Below, piece by piece: positions 33,213-42,467 of a stretch of 64,000 nt of DNA. The notes beneath the pieces were generated by a model. The model did not search any database. It was not told the origin of the DNA and worked only from the letters and a program-made list of their open reading frames with translations. A program made the translations under genes and the position numbers. Origin of the DNA: Polaribacter sp. L3A8 (GTDB lineage: Bacteria; Bacteroidota; Bacteroidia; Flavobacteriales; Flavobacteriaceae); the NCBI RefSeq assembly GCF_009796785.1, contig NZ_CP047026.1, positions 2,896,501-2,960,500 of the forward strand, written 5' to 3'. Positions within the stretch are counted from its first letter, which is position 1, and each line of letters starts with the position of its first letter.

Positions 33213-34001
33213 CTACAATACTTTAATTGTTACAGAAAAAGTATTTTTTCCTTCGGATAAACGCATGTTTTCTTCAGAGAATTTTTGGTCTGTGTAAGAA
33301 GTATATTGTGTAATTGGTTCAATACAAAGCATATTATCAACTTCTGTCCACAACATAAAATTATCAAAGTTTTTTGTAGTAATTTCTAAGTCGTTTTTGT
33401 TAATATTTTTTAAAGTGATTTTATCAGCATTTAAAACAGGACAAGCATTTGAACCCGCTTTATAAACATCTGCCAAAGTAATTTCTGTATCGTTAGAAAT
33501 TAAGGTTTCATTACCTGTATTAGATAATAAAAATGCAGGATGATAGCCTAACATAAAAGGCATTCCTTTTTCTGACTCGATGATAAATTGGATATGTAAA
33601 ACATCGTTTTTTAAGGTAAAATTCTTTTCGAATGTAAAATCGAAAGGCCAAAAAAGTTTTTCTTCGGTAGACTTTACAGGAAATTTACTGTTGATGATTG
33701 CTGTATTATTTTTATATTTTTTGATGAATTTAGCACTGCTTTCATCCGAAGAAATTAAAGAATAATCCATTTCTCTTAACAAACCATGTTGATCTAAAAT
33801 AGCATCACCATTTTTGGTATGCACTCTAAAATTATTTTTAGCAGTTGGACCAATTACCGGAAACATTTCATCGTCAGCATTACGCCAACCTTTATTTCCT
33901 TTTTGATGAATATATTCTTGATTGTCTTTTTGATAACTGATTAATTCTCCTTTTTCGATTTTAATAAGAGAGTTTACGTTTTTTAGTATAATAATACTCA
34001 T
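33213..34001 (-). CDS. Aldose 1-epimerase family protein
   Basis: This 262-residue protein has the beta-sandwich pattern of the galactose mutarotase-like family. Visible segments are HQKGNKGWRNADDEMFPVIGPTA at the start of the fold, the conserved FMLGYHPAFLLSN with the catalytic histidine near residue 155, and DNMLCIEPIT with the acidic base near 225. It would interconvert sugar anomers, possibly phosphorylated or modified sugars. There is no signal peptide. It lies 6 bp downstream of dinD on the same strand. Confidence 0.83.
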   Translation of the reverse strand: MSIIILKNVNSLIKIEKGELISYQKDNQEYIHQKGNKGWRNADDEMFPVIGPTAKNNFRVHTKNGDAILDQHGLLREMDYSLISSDESSAKFIKKYKNNTAIINSKFPVKSTEEKLFWPFDFTFEKNFTLKNDVLHIQFIIESEKGMPFMLGYHPAFLLSNTGNETLISNDTEITLADVYKAGSNACPVLNADKITLKNINKNDLEITTKNFDNFMLWTEVDNMLCIEPITQYTSYTDQKFSEENMRLSEGKNTFSVTIKVL

Positions 34002-34006
34002 TTAAA

Positions 34007-34846
34007 TTATTTTAATTTATCAGGGTTTTTACCTAGTTTTTTAGATTCAGAAATAACTCTTCTTTCTAATTTCTTTATATCTTCTTCTGCAGGTAAGTTT
34101 TCTGGTTTAATACCTCTTTCTAATAATATTTTTCTAACAGATCTATTGTTAGTTATATGTTCTGCAGAAATATTTCTTTCGTTTCTTAAATCTTTTTCTT
34201 TAGTATTAAAGACCGTTATTTCTGTTGCAAAATCTTTTGCTTTTATAGTGATAGTTGGTAAATAATCTGCCAATGCTTTACTATTAGGAATTCTTAATTT
34301 AGCTTTCATATCTTTTGTTGATCTTCCAAATAAAGCTTGGTCTCCTTTACTTCTTATTAATCCAAAATTTTTATCGTTTCCTGTTTTTTCGTAAATTAAT
34401 TCTGATAAATCCTTTTCTGAAATTGTTAGTTTTTGTCTTGCCTGTAATCGTTCCCAATCTTTAATTCTTTGTTCAATTAGCTCAAACTTTCTTGTTTGCA
34501 TTGCAAAGTAATTTTGTGCAAAAGCAATACTTTCTTTTCTTGGGTCTCCATTTTGTGCAATTAAATAACAAGCATATCTTGTAAGCATTAAATCTTCTAT
34601 TTCTCTTTTGGTATTAGAACCAATTTCAACCATTTTCCTGACGTCAGGAAAATGGTCAAGAATATCATTTCCAGTTATATCACAAGAAACCTTTGCCTTA
34701 TTAATAACTTTTATAAAATTTTCCCATTTTGAATAACCTAATAGAATTTGCAAATCCCTTGCAAACCAAAACTCTATACCACTTTCAGTAGTTTGAGAAT
34801 AGTCTTCAAAATTTTTAGTTAGACTTTGTACAATTTCTTTTTTCAT
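34007..34846 (-). CDS. dinD: DinD-like DNA-damage-inducible protein (Bro-N domain)
   Basis: The protein is 279 residues from the ATG near 34846; a GTG at 34918 could add 24 residues, but these would overlap the presumed regulatory region. It starts with a Bro-N-like domain (EFWFARDLQILLGYSKWENFIKVI). KMVEIGSNTKREIEDLMLTRYACYLIAQNGDPRKESIAFAQ, the DinD hallmark, follows, with a basic C-terminal half. DinD proteins are induced by DNA damage and in E. coli inhibit RecA filaments. Here the gene is divergent from recA with about 100 bp between. A 28-bp perfect palindrome lies in the coding part at 34629-34656. Confidence 0.88.
   Translation of the reverse strand: MKKEIVQSLTKNFEDYSQTTESGIEFWFARDLQILLGYSKWENFIKVINKAKVSCDITGNDILDHFPDVRKMVEIGSNTKREIEDLMLTRYACYLIAQNGDPRKESIAFAQNYFAMQTRKFELIEQRIKDWERLQARQKLTISEKDLSELIYEKTGNDKNFGLIRSKGDQALFGRSTKDMKAKLRIPNSKALADYLPTITIKAKDFATEITVFNTKEKDLRNERNISAEHITNNRSVRKILLERGIKPENLPAEEDIKKLERRVISESKKLGKNPDKLK
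34629..34656. repeat. 28-bp perfect palindrome inside dinD
   Basis: ACCATTTTCCTGAC at 34629-34642 is followed immediately by its exact complement at 34643-34656, with no spacer. In dinD it encodes the HFPDVRKMV segment. Such length is unusual inside a coding region and could be a protein-binding site or an inserted short repeat. Confidence 0.85.
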
Positions 34847-34884
34847 CTTTTTCAATTTTTTATAAAAATACAAAAAAAGATGTG

Positions 34885-34907
34885 TACAAAAACAAACTCT
34901 TTTTGTA
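34885..34907. promoter_or_regulatory. Inverted repeat between dinD and recA (candidate damage-response operator)
   Basis: TACAAAAA at 34885-34892 and TTTTTGTA at 34900-34907 form a perfect 8-bp inverted repeat with a 7-base spacer, in the gap between the divergent dinD and recA genes. It could be a shared operator. No LexA-type site known to me matches it. Confidence 0.4.
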
Positions 34908-34946
34908 ACTTGTGGCACTTATTTAAAAATAAAACAAGCAAGATTA

Positions 34947-35954
34947 ATGGCGGCAGATAAAGAAAAAACAGCAAAGCTAAAAGCACTTCAACTTACTCTA
35001 GATAAGCTAGATAAGACGTATGGTAAAGGAGCCGTAATGAAATTAGGAGATGTAGTTACCGAAGACATAGATGCAATTTCATCTGGTTCTTTAGGGTTAG
35101 ATTTAGCCTTAGGCGTAGGTGGTTATCCAAGAGGAAGAGTTATTGAAATTTACGGACCAGAATCTTCTGGTAAAACTACTTTAACGTTGCATGCAATTGC
35201 AGAAGCTCAAAAAGCTGGAGGAATTGCAGCATTTATTGATGCAGAACATGCATTTGATAAATTTTACGCAGAAAATTTAGGAGTAGATATAGATAACTTA
35301 ATTATTTCTCAACCAGATCATGGTGAGCAAGCATTAGAAATTGCAGAAAACTTAATTCGTTCTGGAGCAATAGATATTGTTGTTATTGATTCTGTGGCAG
35401 CATTAACGCCAAAAGCAGAAATTGAGGGAGAAATGGGAGATTCTAAAATGGGTTTACATGCTCGTTTAATGTCTCAAGCATTACGTAAATTAACGGGTAC
35501 AATTTCTAAAACAAAATGTACTGTTATATTTATTAACCAATTACGTGAAAAAATTGGTGTAATGTTTGGTAACCCAGAAACTACAACGGGTGGTAACGCA
35601 TTAAAATTCTATGCTTCTGTACGTTTAGATATTAGAAGAAGAACACAAATTAAAGACGGAGACAGAGTTATTGGTAACAGTACTAAAGTTAAAGTTGTTA
35701 AAAATAAAGTAGCACCGCCGTTTCAAATTGCAGAATTTGATATTATGTACGGACAAGGAATTTCTAAAGTTGGTGAAATTTTAGATATTGGTGTAGAGTT
35801 AGGTATTGTTAAGAAAAGTGGTTCTTGGTTTAGTTACGGAGAAACAAAATTAGGTCAGGGTAGAGATGCTGTTAAAGGTTTAATTAAAGACAATCCAGAA
35901 TTAGCTGAAGAACTTGAAGGTAAAATTAAGATTGCTATTGAAAATCAAGAATAA
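34947..35954 (+). CDS. recA: Recombinase RecA
   Basis: RecA forms filaments on single-stranded DNA, drives strand exchange and triggers the damage response. The 335-residue protein has the Walker A loop [10 protein letters not shown] at residues 70-79 and [20 protein letters not shown]. The DNA-binding loops are in [32 protein letters not shown] and [21 protein letters not shown]. The C-terminal acidic tail is short. A strong terminator follows directly. Confidence 0.99.
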   Translation: MAADKEKTAKLKALQLTLDKLDKTYGKGAVMKLGDVVTEDIDAISSGSLGLDLALGVGGYPRGRVIEIYGPESSGKTTLTLHAIAEAQKAGGIAAFIDAEHAFDKFYAENLGVDIDNLIISQPDHGEQALEIAENLIRSGAIDIVVIDSVAALTPKAEIEGEMGDSKMGLHARLMSQALRKLTGTISKTKCTVIFINQLREKIGVMFGNPETTTGGNALKFYASVRLDIRRRTQIKDGDRVIGNSTKVKVVKNKVAPPFQIAEFDIMYGQGISKVGEILDIGVELGIVKKSGSWFSYGETKLGQGRDAVKGLIKDNPELAEELEGKIKIAIENQE

Positions 35955-35981
35955 ATATTAAAAGTTCTAACTATTATTATT

Positions 35982-36021
35982 AAACTGCTATAGAAGTAAT
36001 CAATCTATAGCAGTTTTTTTT
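35982..36021 (+). terminator. Rho-independent terminator of recA
   Basis: A 12-bp stem (AAACTGCTATAG at 35982-35993, complement at 36005-36016) with an 11-base loop is followed by a T-run. Confidence 0.88.
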
Positions 36022-36117
36022 ATGCGTTTTCTAAAAGTATAATACAACAAACTATTTTTTATTGTGCAATATATACGCGCTTTTGCAAGTCAGTAATTAC
36101 TTTTATAGGTTTGTAGC

Positions 36118-36660
36118 ATGATTTACCTAACAGAACAACTATCCTTAAAAAGTATAAAAACGGATGATTATACGCTATTGTATAATGTAATGTGTGAGGT
36201 TTATCCTTTAGCTTACAGCCATTTTTGGACAGATAAAGGAGATTGGTATGTAAATTCTCAATACGCTAAAGCGCATATCTTAAAAGAATTATCTGAAGAA
36301 AATGCGGAGTATTATTTTGTGTTATTTAACGATGAAATTGTGGGTAATTTTAGAATTATTTGGAATGAAAAACTAGAAGGTTTATCCGAAGAAAAACAAG
36401 TAAAATTACACCGAATTTATCTTCATAAAAAAACACAAGGAAACGGAATTGGAAAAAAACTAGTTGCTTGGTTATCAAAAAAGGCAATTAAAAAAGGCTA
36501 TAATACAATCTGGTTAGATGCCATGGATGAACAAGCCCAAGCTTTTCAGTTTTATAAAAAGTTAGGGTTTGTGTATCATTCTCATACTTTTTTAGCGTAT
36601 GATTTATTATATAAAGAGGTTAGAAAAATGAGTCAGGTTTATAAAGTTTTAAAGTTTTAA
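36118..36660 (+). CDS. GNAT family N-acetyltransferase
   Basis: This 180-residue protein has a GNAT fold. The acetyl-CoA-binding motif is LHRIYLHKKTQGNGIGKKLVAW near residue 105, followed by YNTIWLDAMDEQAQAFQFYKKLGFVYHSH, typical of the family. The N-terminal half gives the acceptor pocket (LAYSHFWTDKGDWYVNSQYAK). The substrate is unknown. It is transcribed alone between two terminator or promoter regions. Confidence 0.87.
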   Translation: MIYLTEQLSLKSIKTDDYTLLYNVMCEVYPLAYSHFWTDKGDWYVNSQYAKAHILKELSEENAEYYFVLFNDEIVGNFRIIWNEKLEGLSEEKQVKLHRIYLHKKTQGNGIGKKLVAWLSKKAIKKGYNTIWLDAMDEQAQAFQFYKKLGFVYHSHTFLAYDLLYKEVRKMSQVYKVLKF

Positions 36661-36772
36661 TATTTTATTTTTTTAATATTAAATTTGATTAAAAAGCTAT
36701 TTATTTGTTTTAAATTTTATTGAGTTATAATTTATTTATCCTTTAAAAATATTTGTTTGTCCCAAATGTTTA

Positions 36773-36801
36773 TTGATTCATACTTTTTATTCATAAATTT
36801 G
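36773..36801 (+). promoter_or_regulatory. Bacteroidota-type promoter of the LytTR response regulator
   Basis: TTG at 36773-36775 and TAAATTTG at 36794-36801 are separated by 18 bases, close to the -33/-7 consensus TTG and TAnnTTTG. It lies 43 bp upstream of the start codon. Confidence 0.7.
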
Positions 36802-36844
36802 TAAAAGGTTTATTTTTTAGAAAGTATCCCTATAAAAGCATTAT

Positions 36845-37561
36845 ATGAAATACACATACATCATAATACAAGACAAAAAAGAAGCTTTAGATGATTTAAG
36901 ATCAGCTTTAGATGAACATTCAGATTATAAATTTGTAGATACTGCAACAAATTTAGAAGATGGATTTTCTTTAATTCTTAAAACAAAACCGAATCTTATT
37001 TTTTTAGATGTAGAAATTAACGATAGAAATACCTTTACACTTATTCCTAAACTAAAAGAATTTTTTACTGATTTGCCAATCATAATTATGACAACAACGC
37101 ATAATTATTATGCAAAAGAAGCTGTTAATAATCAGGTATCTTATTTTTTAAGTAAACCAATACAACCTGTAGAATTAGAAAATTCATTACTGTTTTTTGA
37201 AAAAACATTTACAGAAAGACAAACACACCTTGTGGTAAAAACAGGGGCAGATATCTATCTTTTAAATTATAATAAAATTTCTTTTTTACAAGCGGAAAGA
37301 AATTATACAAGTATTTTTAATGCAAACGGAAAAAGTTTTTCAACATCAAAATCTTTAAAACATTTTGAAGAAACGTTACCTAAAAAATTTATTCGTGTTC
37401 ATAGAAGTTTTATTGTAAATAAAAACTGTATTGAAAGATTAAATACTAGAAAAGGACAACTCTTTTTACAACCAACGGATACACTTCAGGATTTAGAAGA
37501 AAATTTTATTCCTATTGGAAAAGAATACTTACAGAAACTTAAAAACTCTTTTTCTTTTTAA
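36845..37561 (+). CDS. LytTR-type response regulator
   Basis: This 238-residue protein has an N-terminal receiver domain (1-120) with the phosphoacceptor aspartate D55 in LIFLDVE, MTTTHN near residue 82 and the KPIQP lysine segment near 105. A C-terminal LytTR DNA-binding domain (about 140-238: YNKISFLQAERNYTSIFN, IRVHRSFIVNKNCI) follows. It is the output half of a two-component system. The partner sensor kinase (usually a 5TMR-LYT or histidine-kinase type) is not adjacent. It has its own consensus promoter. Confidence 0.92.
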   Translation: MKYTYIIIQDKKEALDDLRSALDEHSDYKFVDTATNLEDGFSLILKTKPNLIFLDVEINDRNTFTLIPKLKEFFTDLPIIIMTTTHNYYAKEAVNNQVSYFLSKPIQPVELENSLLFFEKTFTERQTHLVVKTGADIYLLNYNKISFLQAERNYTSIFNANGKSFSTSKSLKHFEETLPKKFIRVHRSFIVNKNCIERLNTRKGQLFLQPTDTLQDLEENFIPIGKEYLQKLKNSFSF

Positions 37562-37679
37562 AAATTATAACTCTTTTTTATTAATTATTTGGTTATAAAA
37601 AATGTTGTTAATCCTTAAAAAAATATTGTTGGTAGGTGTTAAATGTATTTTTATCCTAATTTATAGAAATTTTAAAATA

Positions 37680-37712
37680 AAAGGTAATAATTTTAAATTA
37701 CTACCTTTTTAA
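37680..37712. terminator. Bidirectional hairpin terminator
   Basis: A 12-bp stem with one mismatch (37680-37691 with 37697-37708) and a 5-base loop is followed by Ts. It lies between the converging LytTR gene and the PspC-like gene. Confidence 0.75.
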
Positions 37713-37724
37713 GTATTTTAAATA

Positions 37725-37877
37725 TTATTCTTTAGATAGAATTTTTACCAACCATAAAATTAAATAGGCTCCAAGACCTAAACCTCCAAATAAAACTAAT
37801 AAGACAAATAATATTCTAATATTTTTTGCTGAAAACTGTGTTTTTGTACTCAACCATTCACATACTCCTAAAATCAT
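37725..37877 (-). CDS. Small PspC-like membrane protein (50 aa)
   Basis: A 50-codon minus-strand frame begins MILGVCEWLSTKTQFSAKNI and ends LWLVKILSKE. One long hydrophobic stretch lies at residues 22-44 (FVLLVLFGGLGLGAYLIL). The order GVCEWLS, NIRI, GLGAYLILWLV is that of a PspC domain, a membrane regulator or stress protein motif. It is the last gene of the flippase-esterase-dut run, 21 bp past dut. Confidence 0.75.
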   Translation of the reverse strand: MILGVCEWLSTKTQFSAKNIRILFVLLVLFGGLGLGAYLILWLVKILSKE

Positions 37878-37898
37878 AATTTTATTTTTTAATTTTTG

Positions 37899-38330
37899 TT
37901 AAACTCCTGTACTTCCAAATCCACCAGCTCCACGTGCTGTTTCACTTAAAACAGTTACTTCTTGCCAGTTTACACGTTCGTGCTTTGCAATAATTAATTG
38001 TGCTATTCTTTCGCCATCATTTACAATAAATTCTTCATTAGATAGGTTTACTAAAATAACACCAATTTCTCCTCTGTAATCTGCATCTACTGTTCCTGGA
38101 GCGTTTAAAACAGTAATTCCTTTTTTAGCAGCCAAACCACTTCTTGGTCTAACTTGAGCTTCAAAACCAACTGGTAATGCTATAAATAAGCCCGTTTTTA
38201 CAATGGCTCTTTCTAAAGGTTTTAATGTTATAGATGCCTCAATATTTGCTCTTAAATCCATTCCTGCAGCACCTTCTGTTTCGTAATTAGGGGTTGCGTG
38301 TTTCGATTTATTAATTATTTGTACGTTCAT
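37899..38330 (-). CDS. dut: Deoxyuridine 5'-triphosphate nucleotidohydrolase (dUTPase)
   Basis: Dut hydrolyses dUTP to dUMP and pyrophosphate, keeping uracil out of DNA. All five family motifs are visible in the 143-residue protein: [41 protein letters not shown] and [10 protein letters not shown] at the end. It is trimeric in relatives. It starts 5 bp after the esterase gene ends. Confidence 0.97.
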   Translation of the reverse strand: MNVQIINKSKHATPNYETEGAAGMDLRANIEASITLKPLERAIVKTGLFIALPVGFEAQVRPRSGLAAKKGITVLNAPGTVDADYRGEIGVILVNLSNEEFIVNDGERIAQLIIAKHERVNWQEVTVLSETARGAGGFGSTGV

Positions 38331-38335
38331 TGTTG

Positions 38336-39211
38336 TTATAAATTATATAAAAATGTAATTACTTCTAAAAATTCTGCTTTCCAAAAAGACTCTGTATGTC
38401 TTCCTTTTGTTGCAATTTTGGTTTTCATGTTTTCTGATGGAAAACCAAGATCTAATAAGCGTTCTGCCATATTTTCTGTATCGGTAACCATAATAGCTTC
38501 TTCTTTATCACCAGCTAATAAATAAAGTTTTGTATTTTTCTGATTCCCATTTTCTTCAGCAAATTTAACTACTTTATTAGAAAACCAAAAAGAGGGAGAA
38601 AGTGCACCAATTTTACCAAAAACCTCAGGATGTTTCAATCCGCCGTAAAATGAGATTAACCCACCTAAAGAACTACCAATAATTGCGGTGTTTTCTGGAG
38701 CAGGTTTGGTTCTGTAATTTTTATCAATAAAAGGTTTTAGTTCGTTGACTAAAAAATCGACATAAATAGCTCCTTTTCCTCCACCATATTTTAGGTTTTT
38801 CCAAGGTGTATATTCTTCAATTCTTTTCTCTCCACCATTTTCAACCCCTACAACAATAAAGCTTTTACCCTTTTTTTTATAAAGTTCATTTAGCGTTTCA
38901 TCTACAGACCATTCGCCAACAAAAGAAGTTTTGTTATCAAACAAATTCTGAGCATCGTGCATATAAATTACATCGTATTTTTCTGTTGATGTATTATAAT
39001 TTGGTGGTAAATACAACCAAATTTTATGAGGAATAGTGTTTAAACCATCAATAACAAATGTTTTTTGTAAAATGGAAACATTGACTGCTTTTGTAGAAAT
39101 TTTTTCTGTGCTTTTTGTTACTGTAATCTCTTTTTTTACTTCGGATTTTTTGACCTTACAAGCGTTAAAAACCAGTATGAAAATTAGAAAATATATTGAT
39201 TTTATATTCAT
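38336..39211 (-). CDS. Lipoprotein esterase (enterochelin-esterase-like)
   Basis: This 291-residue protein has a lipoprotein signal ([18 protein letters not shown], cysteine 18). Its alpha/beta-hydrolase fold is of the esterase D/enterochelin esterase type: [23 protein letters not shown], the nucleophile in [16 protein letters not shown] and a final histidine in [12 protein letters not shown]. It probably acts on a carbohydrate ester or similar bond outside the cytoplasm. It follows the flippase gene by 2 bp, so they are co-transcribed. Confidence 0.87.
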   Translation of the reverse strand: MNIKSIYFLIFILVFNACKVKKSEVKKEITVTKSTEKISTKAVNVSILQKTFVIDGLNTIPHKIWLYLPPNYNTSTEKYDVIYMHDAQNLFDNKTSFVGEWSVDETLNELYKKKGKSFIVVGVENGGEKRIEEYTPWKNLKYGGGKGAIYVDFLVNELKPFIDKNYRTKPAPENTAIIGSSLGGLISFYGGLKHPEVFGKIGALSPSFWFSNKVVKFAEENGNQKNTKLYLLAGDKEEAIMVTDTENMAERLLDLGFPSENMKTKIATKGRHTESFWKAEFLEVITFLYNL

Positions 39212-39213
39212 TT

Positions 39214-40689
39214 CTATCGTTTTAATATTTGTTTAATTTCCTCTTTTTCATTGTAATAAATCAATCCGAAGAAAAGTAAAATAGTTATTATAGAAAACCA
39301 ATACTGCCCTCTAAATACTATAAAAGAAACCCACTCAAAGAAAATTGAAAATACTAAATAATACCCTATTTTTTTTAATTTATAATTTACTGGATAATGC
39401 TTTTTACCAACAAAATAAGACAACACCATCATGGTGCCAAATGCTATTAACGTTGCCCAAGCAGAAGCCATAAAGCCTATTTTAGGAATCATTATTAGGT
39501 TAAAAATAATGGTTATTAAGGCTCCCACAATAGAGAAATACATTCCGTATTTTGTTTTGTCGGTTAGTTTATACCAAATAGATAAATTATTATAAATGCC
39601 TAAAAATAAGTTTGCTAAAAGTATGATTGGCACAATAGAAAGTGCTTCAAAATATTCTGGTTTTCCTAATAAAATTTGTGCAAATAAATCTATAAAAACA
39701 ACTACAATAAGCATAAAAAAAGACCCAAAAATGGTAAACCAAGTTAAAACTTTAGCATAGGTTTCTTTGGCATTTTTTTTATCAGCATTATTAAAGAAAA
39801 ATGGTTCTGCACCCAATCGGAATGCCATAATATACAAGGTCATAAAAACACCTAATTTGTAACAAGCTGCGTAAACTCCCATTTGTTTTTCACCCAAGAT
39901 ATCACTTAACAAAAGTTTGTCTATATTTTCATTGGTTACAAAAGCTAAGCTTCCAACCATGATTGGAAAACTATATTTTAGCATTTTTTTTAAAAGTGTA
40001 ATATCAAACTCGAATTTAAATTTAAAAACAGATGGAAAAAGCAATCCAAAAGTAGATAAACTGGCTATAGTTCCTGCAACAAAAATGTGAATTACTTTTG
40101 GGTAGTTACCATAGTAATTTACAATGGTTTCTGGTAATGAAATTCCGTTTTTAATAGCATAAGGAACAAACCACAAAAAGAAAACATTTAAAATAGTAAA
40201 AACACCAATGTTTATCATTTTTATTGCTGTAAATTTTAATGGTTTGTTTGTAACGCGTAAATATGCAAAAGGTACAACTACTAGGGTATCTAGCGTAATT
40301 GTATAAACTAATAATTTAAAAAATAAAGGGTTTTTAAATCCGAAGAAAGTAGCAATTTCATTATTAAAAAATAACGCTAAAAAAAAGAAAATTAGCGTTG
40401 AAATTAACAAACTAATAAAGGATGTAGAAACTACTTTTCCTTTCTCTTTTTCCTTAGAAAAAAAACGAAAAAAAGCAGTTTCCATTCCAAAAGTTAGTAG
40501 TGCATTTAAATAGGCAGCATAAACATAATAATCTGTATTAACTGCATATTTTTCTGCATCTAATGTAGAGGTATGTAATTTAACCAAAAAGATATTAATT
40601 GCACGTGGTAAAACAGCGGCAATTCCGTAAATTATGGTGTCTTTAAAAAATCGTTTTAAGGAACTCAAAAAATTAGTATTAGCATACAC
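39214..40689 (-). CDS. Polysaccharide flippase (Wzx/MOP superfamily) membrane protein
   Basis: This 491-residue integral membrane protein has about 12-14 hydrophobic helices. The N-terminal segment FKDTIIYGIAAVLPRAINIFLVKLHT is typical of oligosaccharide flippases, and the KYSFPIMVGSLAFVTNENIDKLLL segment near residue 240 fits PST/Wzx proteins. It likely moves lipid-linked glycans or cell-envelope precursors across the inner membrane. No glycosyltransferases lie nearby, so the substrate cannot be named. It heads the esterase-dut-pspC run. Confidence 0.87.
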   Translation of the reverse strand: MYANTNFLSSLKRFFKDTIIYGIAAVLPRAINIFLVKLHTSTLDAEKYAVNTDYYVYAAYLNALLTFGMETAFFRFFSKEKEKGKVVSTSFISLLISTLIFFFLALFFNNEIATFFGFKNPLFFKLLVYTITLDTLVVVPFAYLRVTNKPLKFTAIKMINIGVFTILNVFFLWFVPYAIKNGISLPETIVNYYGNYPKVIHIFVAGTIASLSTFGLLFPSVFKFKFEFDITLLKKMLKYSFPIMVGSLAFVTNENIDKLLLSDILGEKQMGVYAACYKLGVFMTLYIMAFRLGAEPFFFNNADKKNAKETYAKVLTWFTIFGSFFMLIVVVFIDLFAQILLGKPEYFEALSIVPIILLANLFLGIYNNLSIWYKLTDKTKYGMYFSIVGALITIIFNLIMIPKIGFMASAWATLIAFGTMMVLSYFVGKKHYPVNYKLKKIGYYLVFSIFFEWVSFIVFRGQYWFSIITILLFFGLIYYNEKEEIKQILKR

Positions 40690-40764
40690 AAATATAATAA
40701 TTCACAAATGCATTCATCATTAGATACTAATTTTCTTACTTTTGATATATAAAATGATCAATAG

Positions 40765-41760
40765 ATGAATGAGGACAAAAAAATAGCGGTTTTTGGTGGA
40801 GGTAGTTGGGCTACGGCCATTGTAAAAATGTTGAGTGAAAACCTTGATACCATTGGTTGGTATATGAGGAGTGAGCAAGCAATTGAGCATATTAAAGAAA
40901 ACGATCATAACCCAAATTATTTGCAATCTGCAGATGTGTATGCACGTCAGTTAGATTTGTCTAGTGATATTAATTACACCGTTAATAATTACGATGTTCT
41001 TATTTTTGCAATTCCATCTGCTTTTTTAATGAGCGAATTAAAAAAATTAGATACTTCTTTAGAGGGTAAAATTATTTTTTCGGCAATTAAAGGGATTGTG
41101 CCAGAAACAGGTTTAATTATAGGAGAACATTTTAATAGAGAATTTAACATACCTATAGAAAATATTGGTGTTATCACCGGACCTTGTCATGCAGAAGAAG
41201 TTGCTATGGAGCGATTATCGTATCTAACAATTGCTTGTAAAGATGAAAATAAGGCAAAGTTTATAGAAAAATCTATTCAAAGCTGGTACATTAAAACTAA
41301 GATTTCCGATGATATTATTGGTACAGAATATGCAGCCATGTTAAAAAATATTTATGCTGTGGCTGCAGGTATTGCACACGGTTTAGGTTATGGAGACAAT
41401 TTTCAGGCAGTTTTAATGAGCAACGCAATTAGAGAAATGAAACGCTTTATTAAAAAGGTTCATAAAATGAAACGTAACATTAATAACTCTGCTTATTTGG
41501 GCGATTTATTAGTTACTGGATATTCTCTTTTTAGCAGAAATAGACAATTTGGAAACATGGTTGGTAAAGGATATACCGTTAAATCTGCACAAATGGAGAT
41601 GAGTATGATTGCTGAGGGATATTATGCTACCAAAAGTGCCTTTAAGATGAAGGAAGAAAACGGCGCAAATACACCTATTATAGATACTGTTTACAATGTT
41701 TTATACGCGAATAAAAATCCTAAAAAAGAATTTCAAAATTTGACAGATAAATTAGATTAA
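40765..41760 (+). CDS. gpsA: Glycerol-3-phosphate dehydrogenase [NAD(P)+]
   Basis: GpsA reduces dihydroxyacetone phosphate to glycerol 3-phosphate for phospholipid synthesis. The 331-residue protein has the dinucleotide loop VFGGGSWATAIVKML at residues 8-22, IFAIPSAFL and VITGPCHAEEVA. The catalytic lysine is in YAAMLKNIYAVAAGIAHGLGYGDN. The -7 box TACTTTTG (40737-40744) lies 20 bp upstream. The window also carries glpD, the oxidising counterpart, 4 kb away. Confidence 0.96.
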   Translation: MNEDKKIAVFGGGSWATAIVKMLSENLDTIGWYMRSEQAIEHIKENDHNPNYLQSADVYARQLDLSSDINYTVNNYDVLIFAIPSAFLMSELKKLDTSLEGKIIFSAIKGIVPETGLIIGEHFNREFNIPIENIGVITGPCHAEEVAMERLSYLTIACKDENKAKFIEKSIQSWYIKTKISDDIIGTEYAAMLKNIYAVAAGIAHGLGYGDNFQAVLMSNAIREMKRFIKKVHKMKRNINNSAYLGDLLVTGYSLFSRNRQFGNMVGKGYTVKSAQMEMSMIAEGYYATKSAFKMKEENGANTPIIDTVYNVLYANKNPKKEFQNLTDKLD

Positions 41761-41803
41761 ATGTTTAATTTTGAACATTGATATAAAATATTAAACAATT
41801 GTA

Positions 41804-42463
41804 ATGAAAACAATACAAGAAGTTGTTGAAAGCACCATTAGAAAAACACCTTTTATAGAAGAGGCTTTAAATGAAAAATTGATAAACGTTTCTTCTTTAG
41901 CAAGAATTATTTTACCAGATGTTTCTGCTGCATTAAAAAAAGAAGTGAAAGTGGGAGCTGTAATGATGGCAATTAATAGACTTTCTCCTGCAAGTGAATT
42001 GCGTATTAGAAAAAACATTAAAAAGTTAGCTTTAGATTTAGGTGATGTAATTGTACGATCAGATTTATGTGATTTTACTTTTAAAAATACGCCTTCTTTA
42101 TTGCGAGAAATCGCAAAAATTCTAACAAAATCATCAGAAAATTCTGACTATTTTTTAACCGTTTCTCAAGGTATTTTTGAAACAAATATTGTGACTAGTA
42201 AAAATTTAGAACCTTTTGTTAAAGAAATTTTTGAACAAGAAATTTTAACAAATAGTATGTTAGATTTGGCTTCTATTACTATAAAACTACCAAAAGAAAA
42301 TATAGAGCAGTCTGGTATTTATTACTTTATTTTAAAACAATTAGCCTGGGCAGATATCTCTTTACAAGAAATTATTTCTACTACAAACGAAATGACAATT
42401 GTTGTAAACGAAGAAGATATTAACCAAACATTTGCCATTTTAATGGATATGAAATTACGCTAA
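41804..42463 (+). CDS. ACT-domain-like hypothetical protein
   Basis: The 219-residue protein starts with a helical part (VVESTIRKTPFIEEALNEKLINVSSLARIILPDVSAALKKEV, then MAINRLSP). It ends with a region resembling the ACT domain of aspartate kinases (about 130-219: IYYFILKQLAWADISLQEIIST, then MTIVVNEEDINQTFAIL). ACT domains bind amino acids and regulate enzymes. No kinase domain is present, so it may be a free regulatory protein. It lies between gpsA (43 bp) and the MFS gene (4 bp), so likely one transcript. Confidence 0.6.
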   Translation: MKTIQEVVESTIRKTPFIEEALNEKLINVSSLARIILPDVSAALKKEVKVGAVMMAINRLSPASELRIRKNIKKLALDLGDVIVRSDLCDFTFKNTPSLLREIAKILTKSSENSDYFLTVSQGIFETNIVTSKNLEPFVKEIFEQEILTNSMLDLASITIKLPKENIEQSGIYYFILKQLAWADISLQEIISTTNEMTIVVNEEDINQTFAILMDMKLR

Positions 42464-42467
42464 TAAA

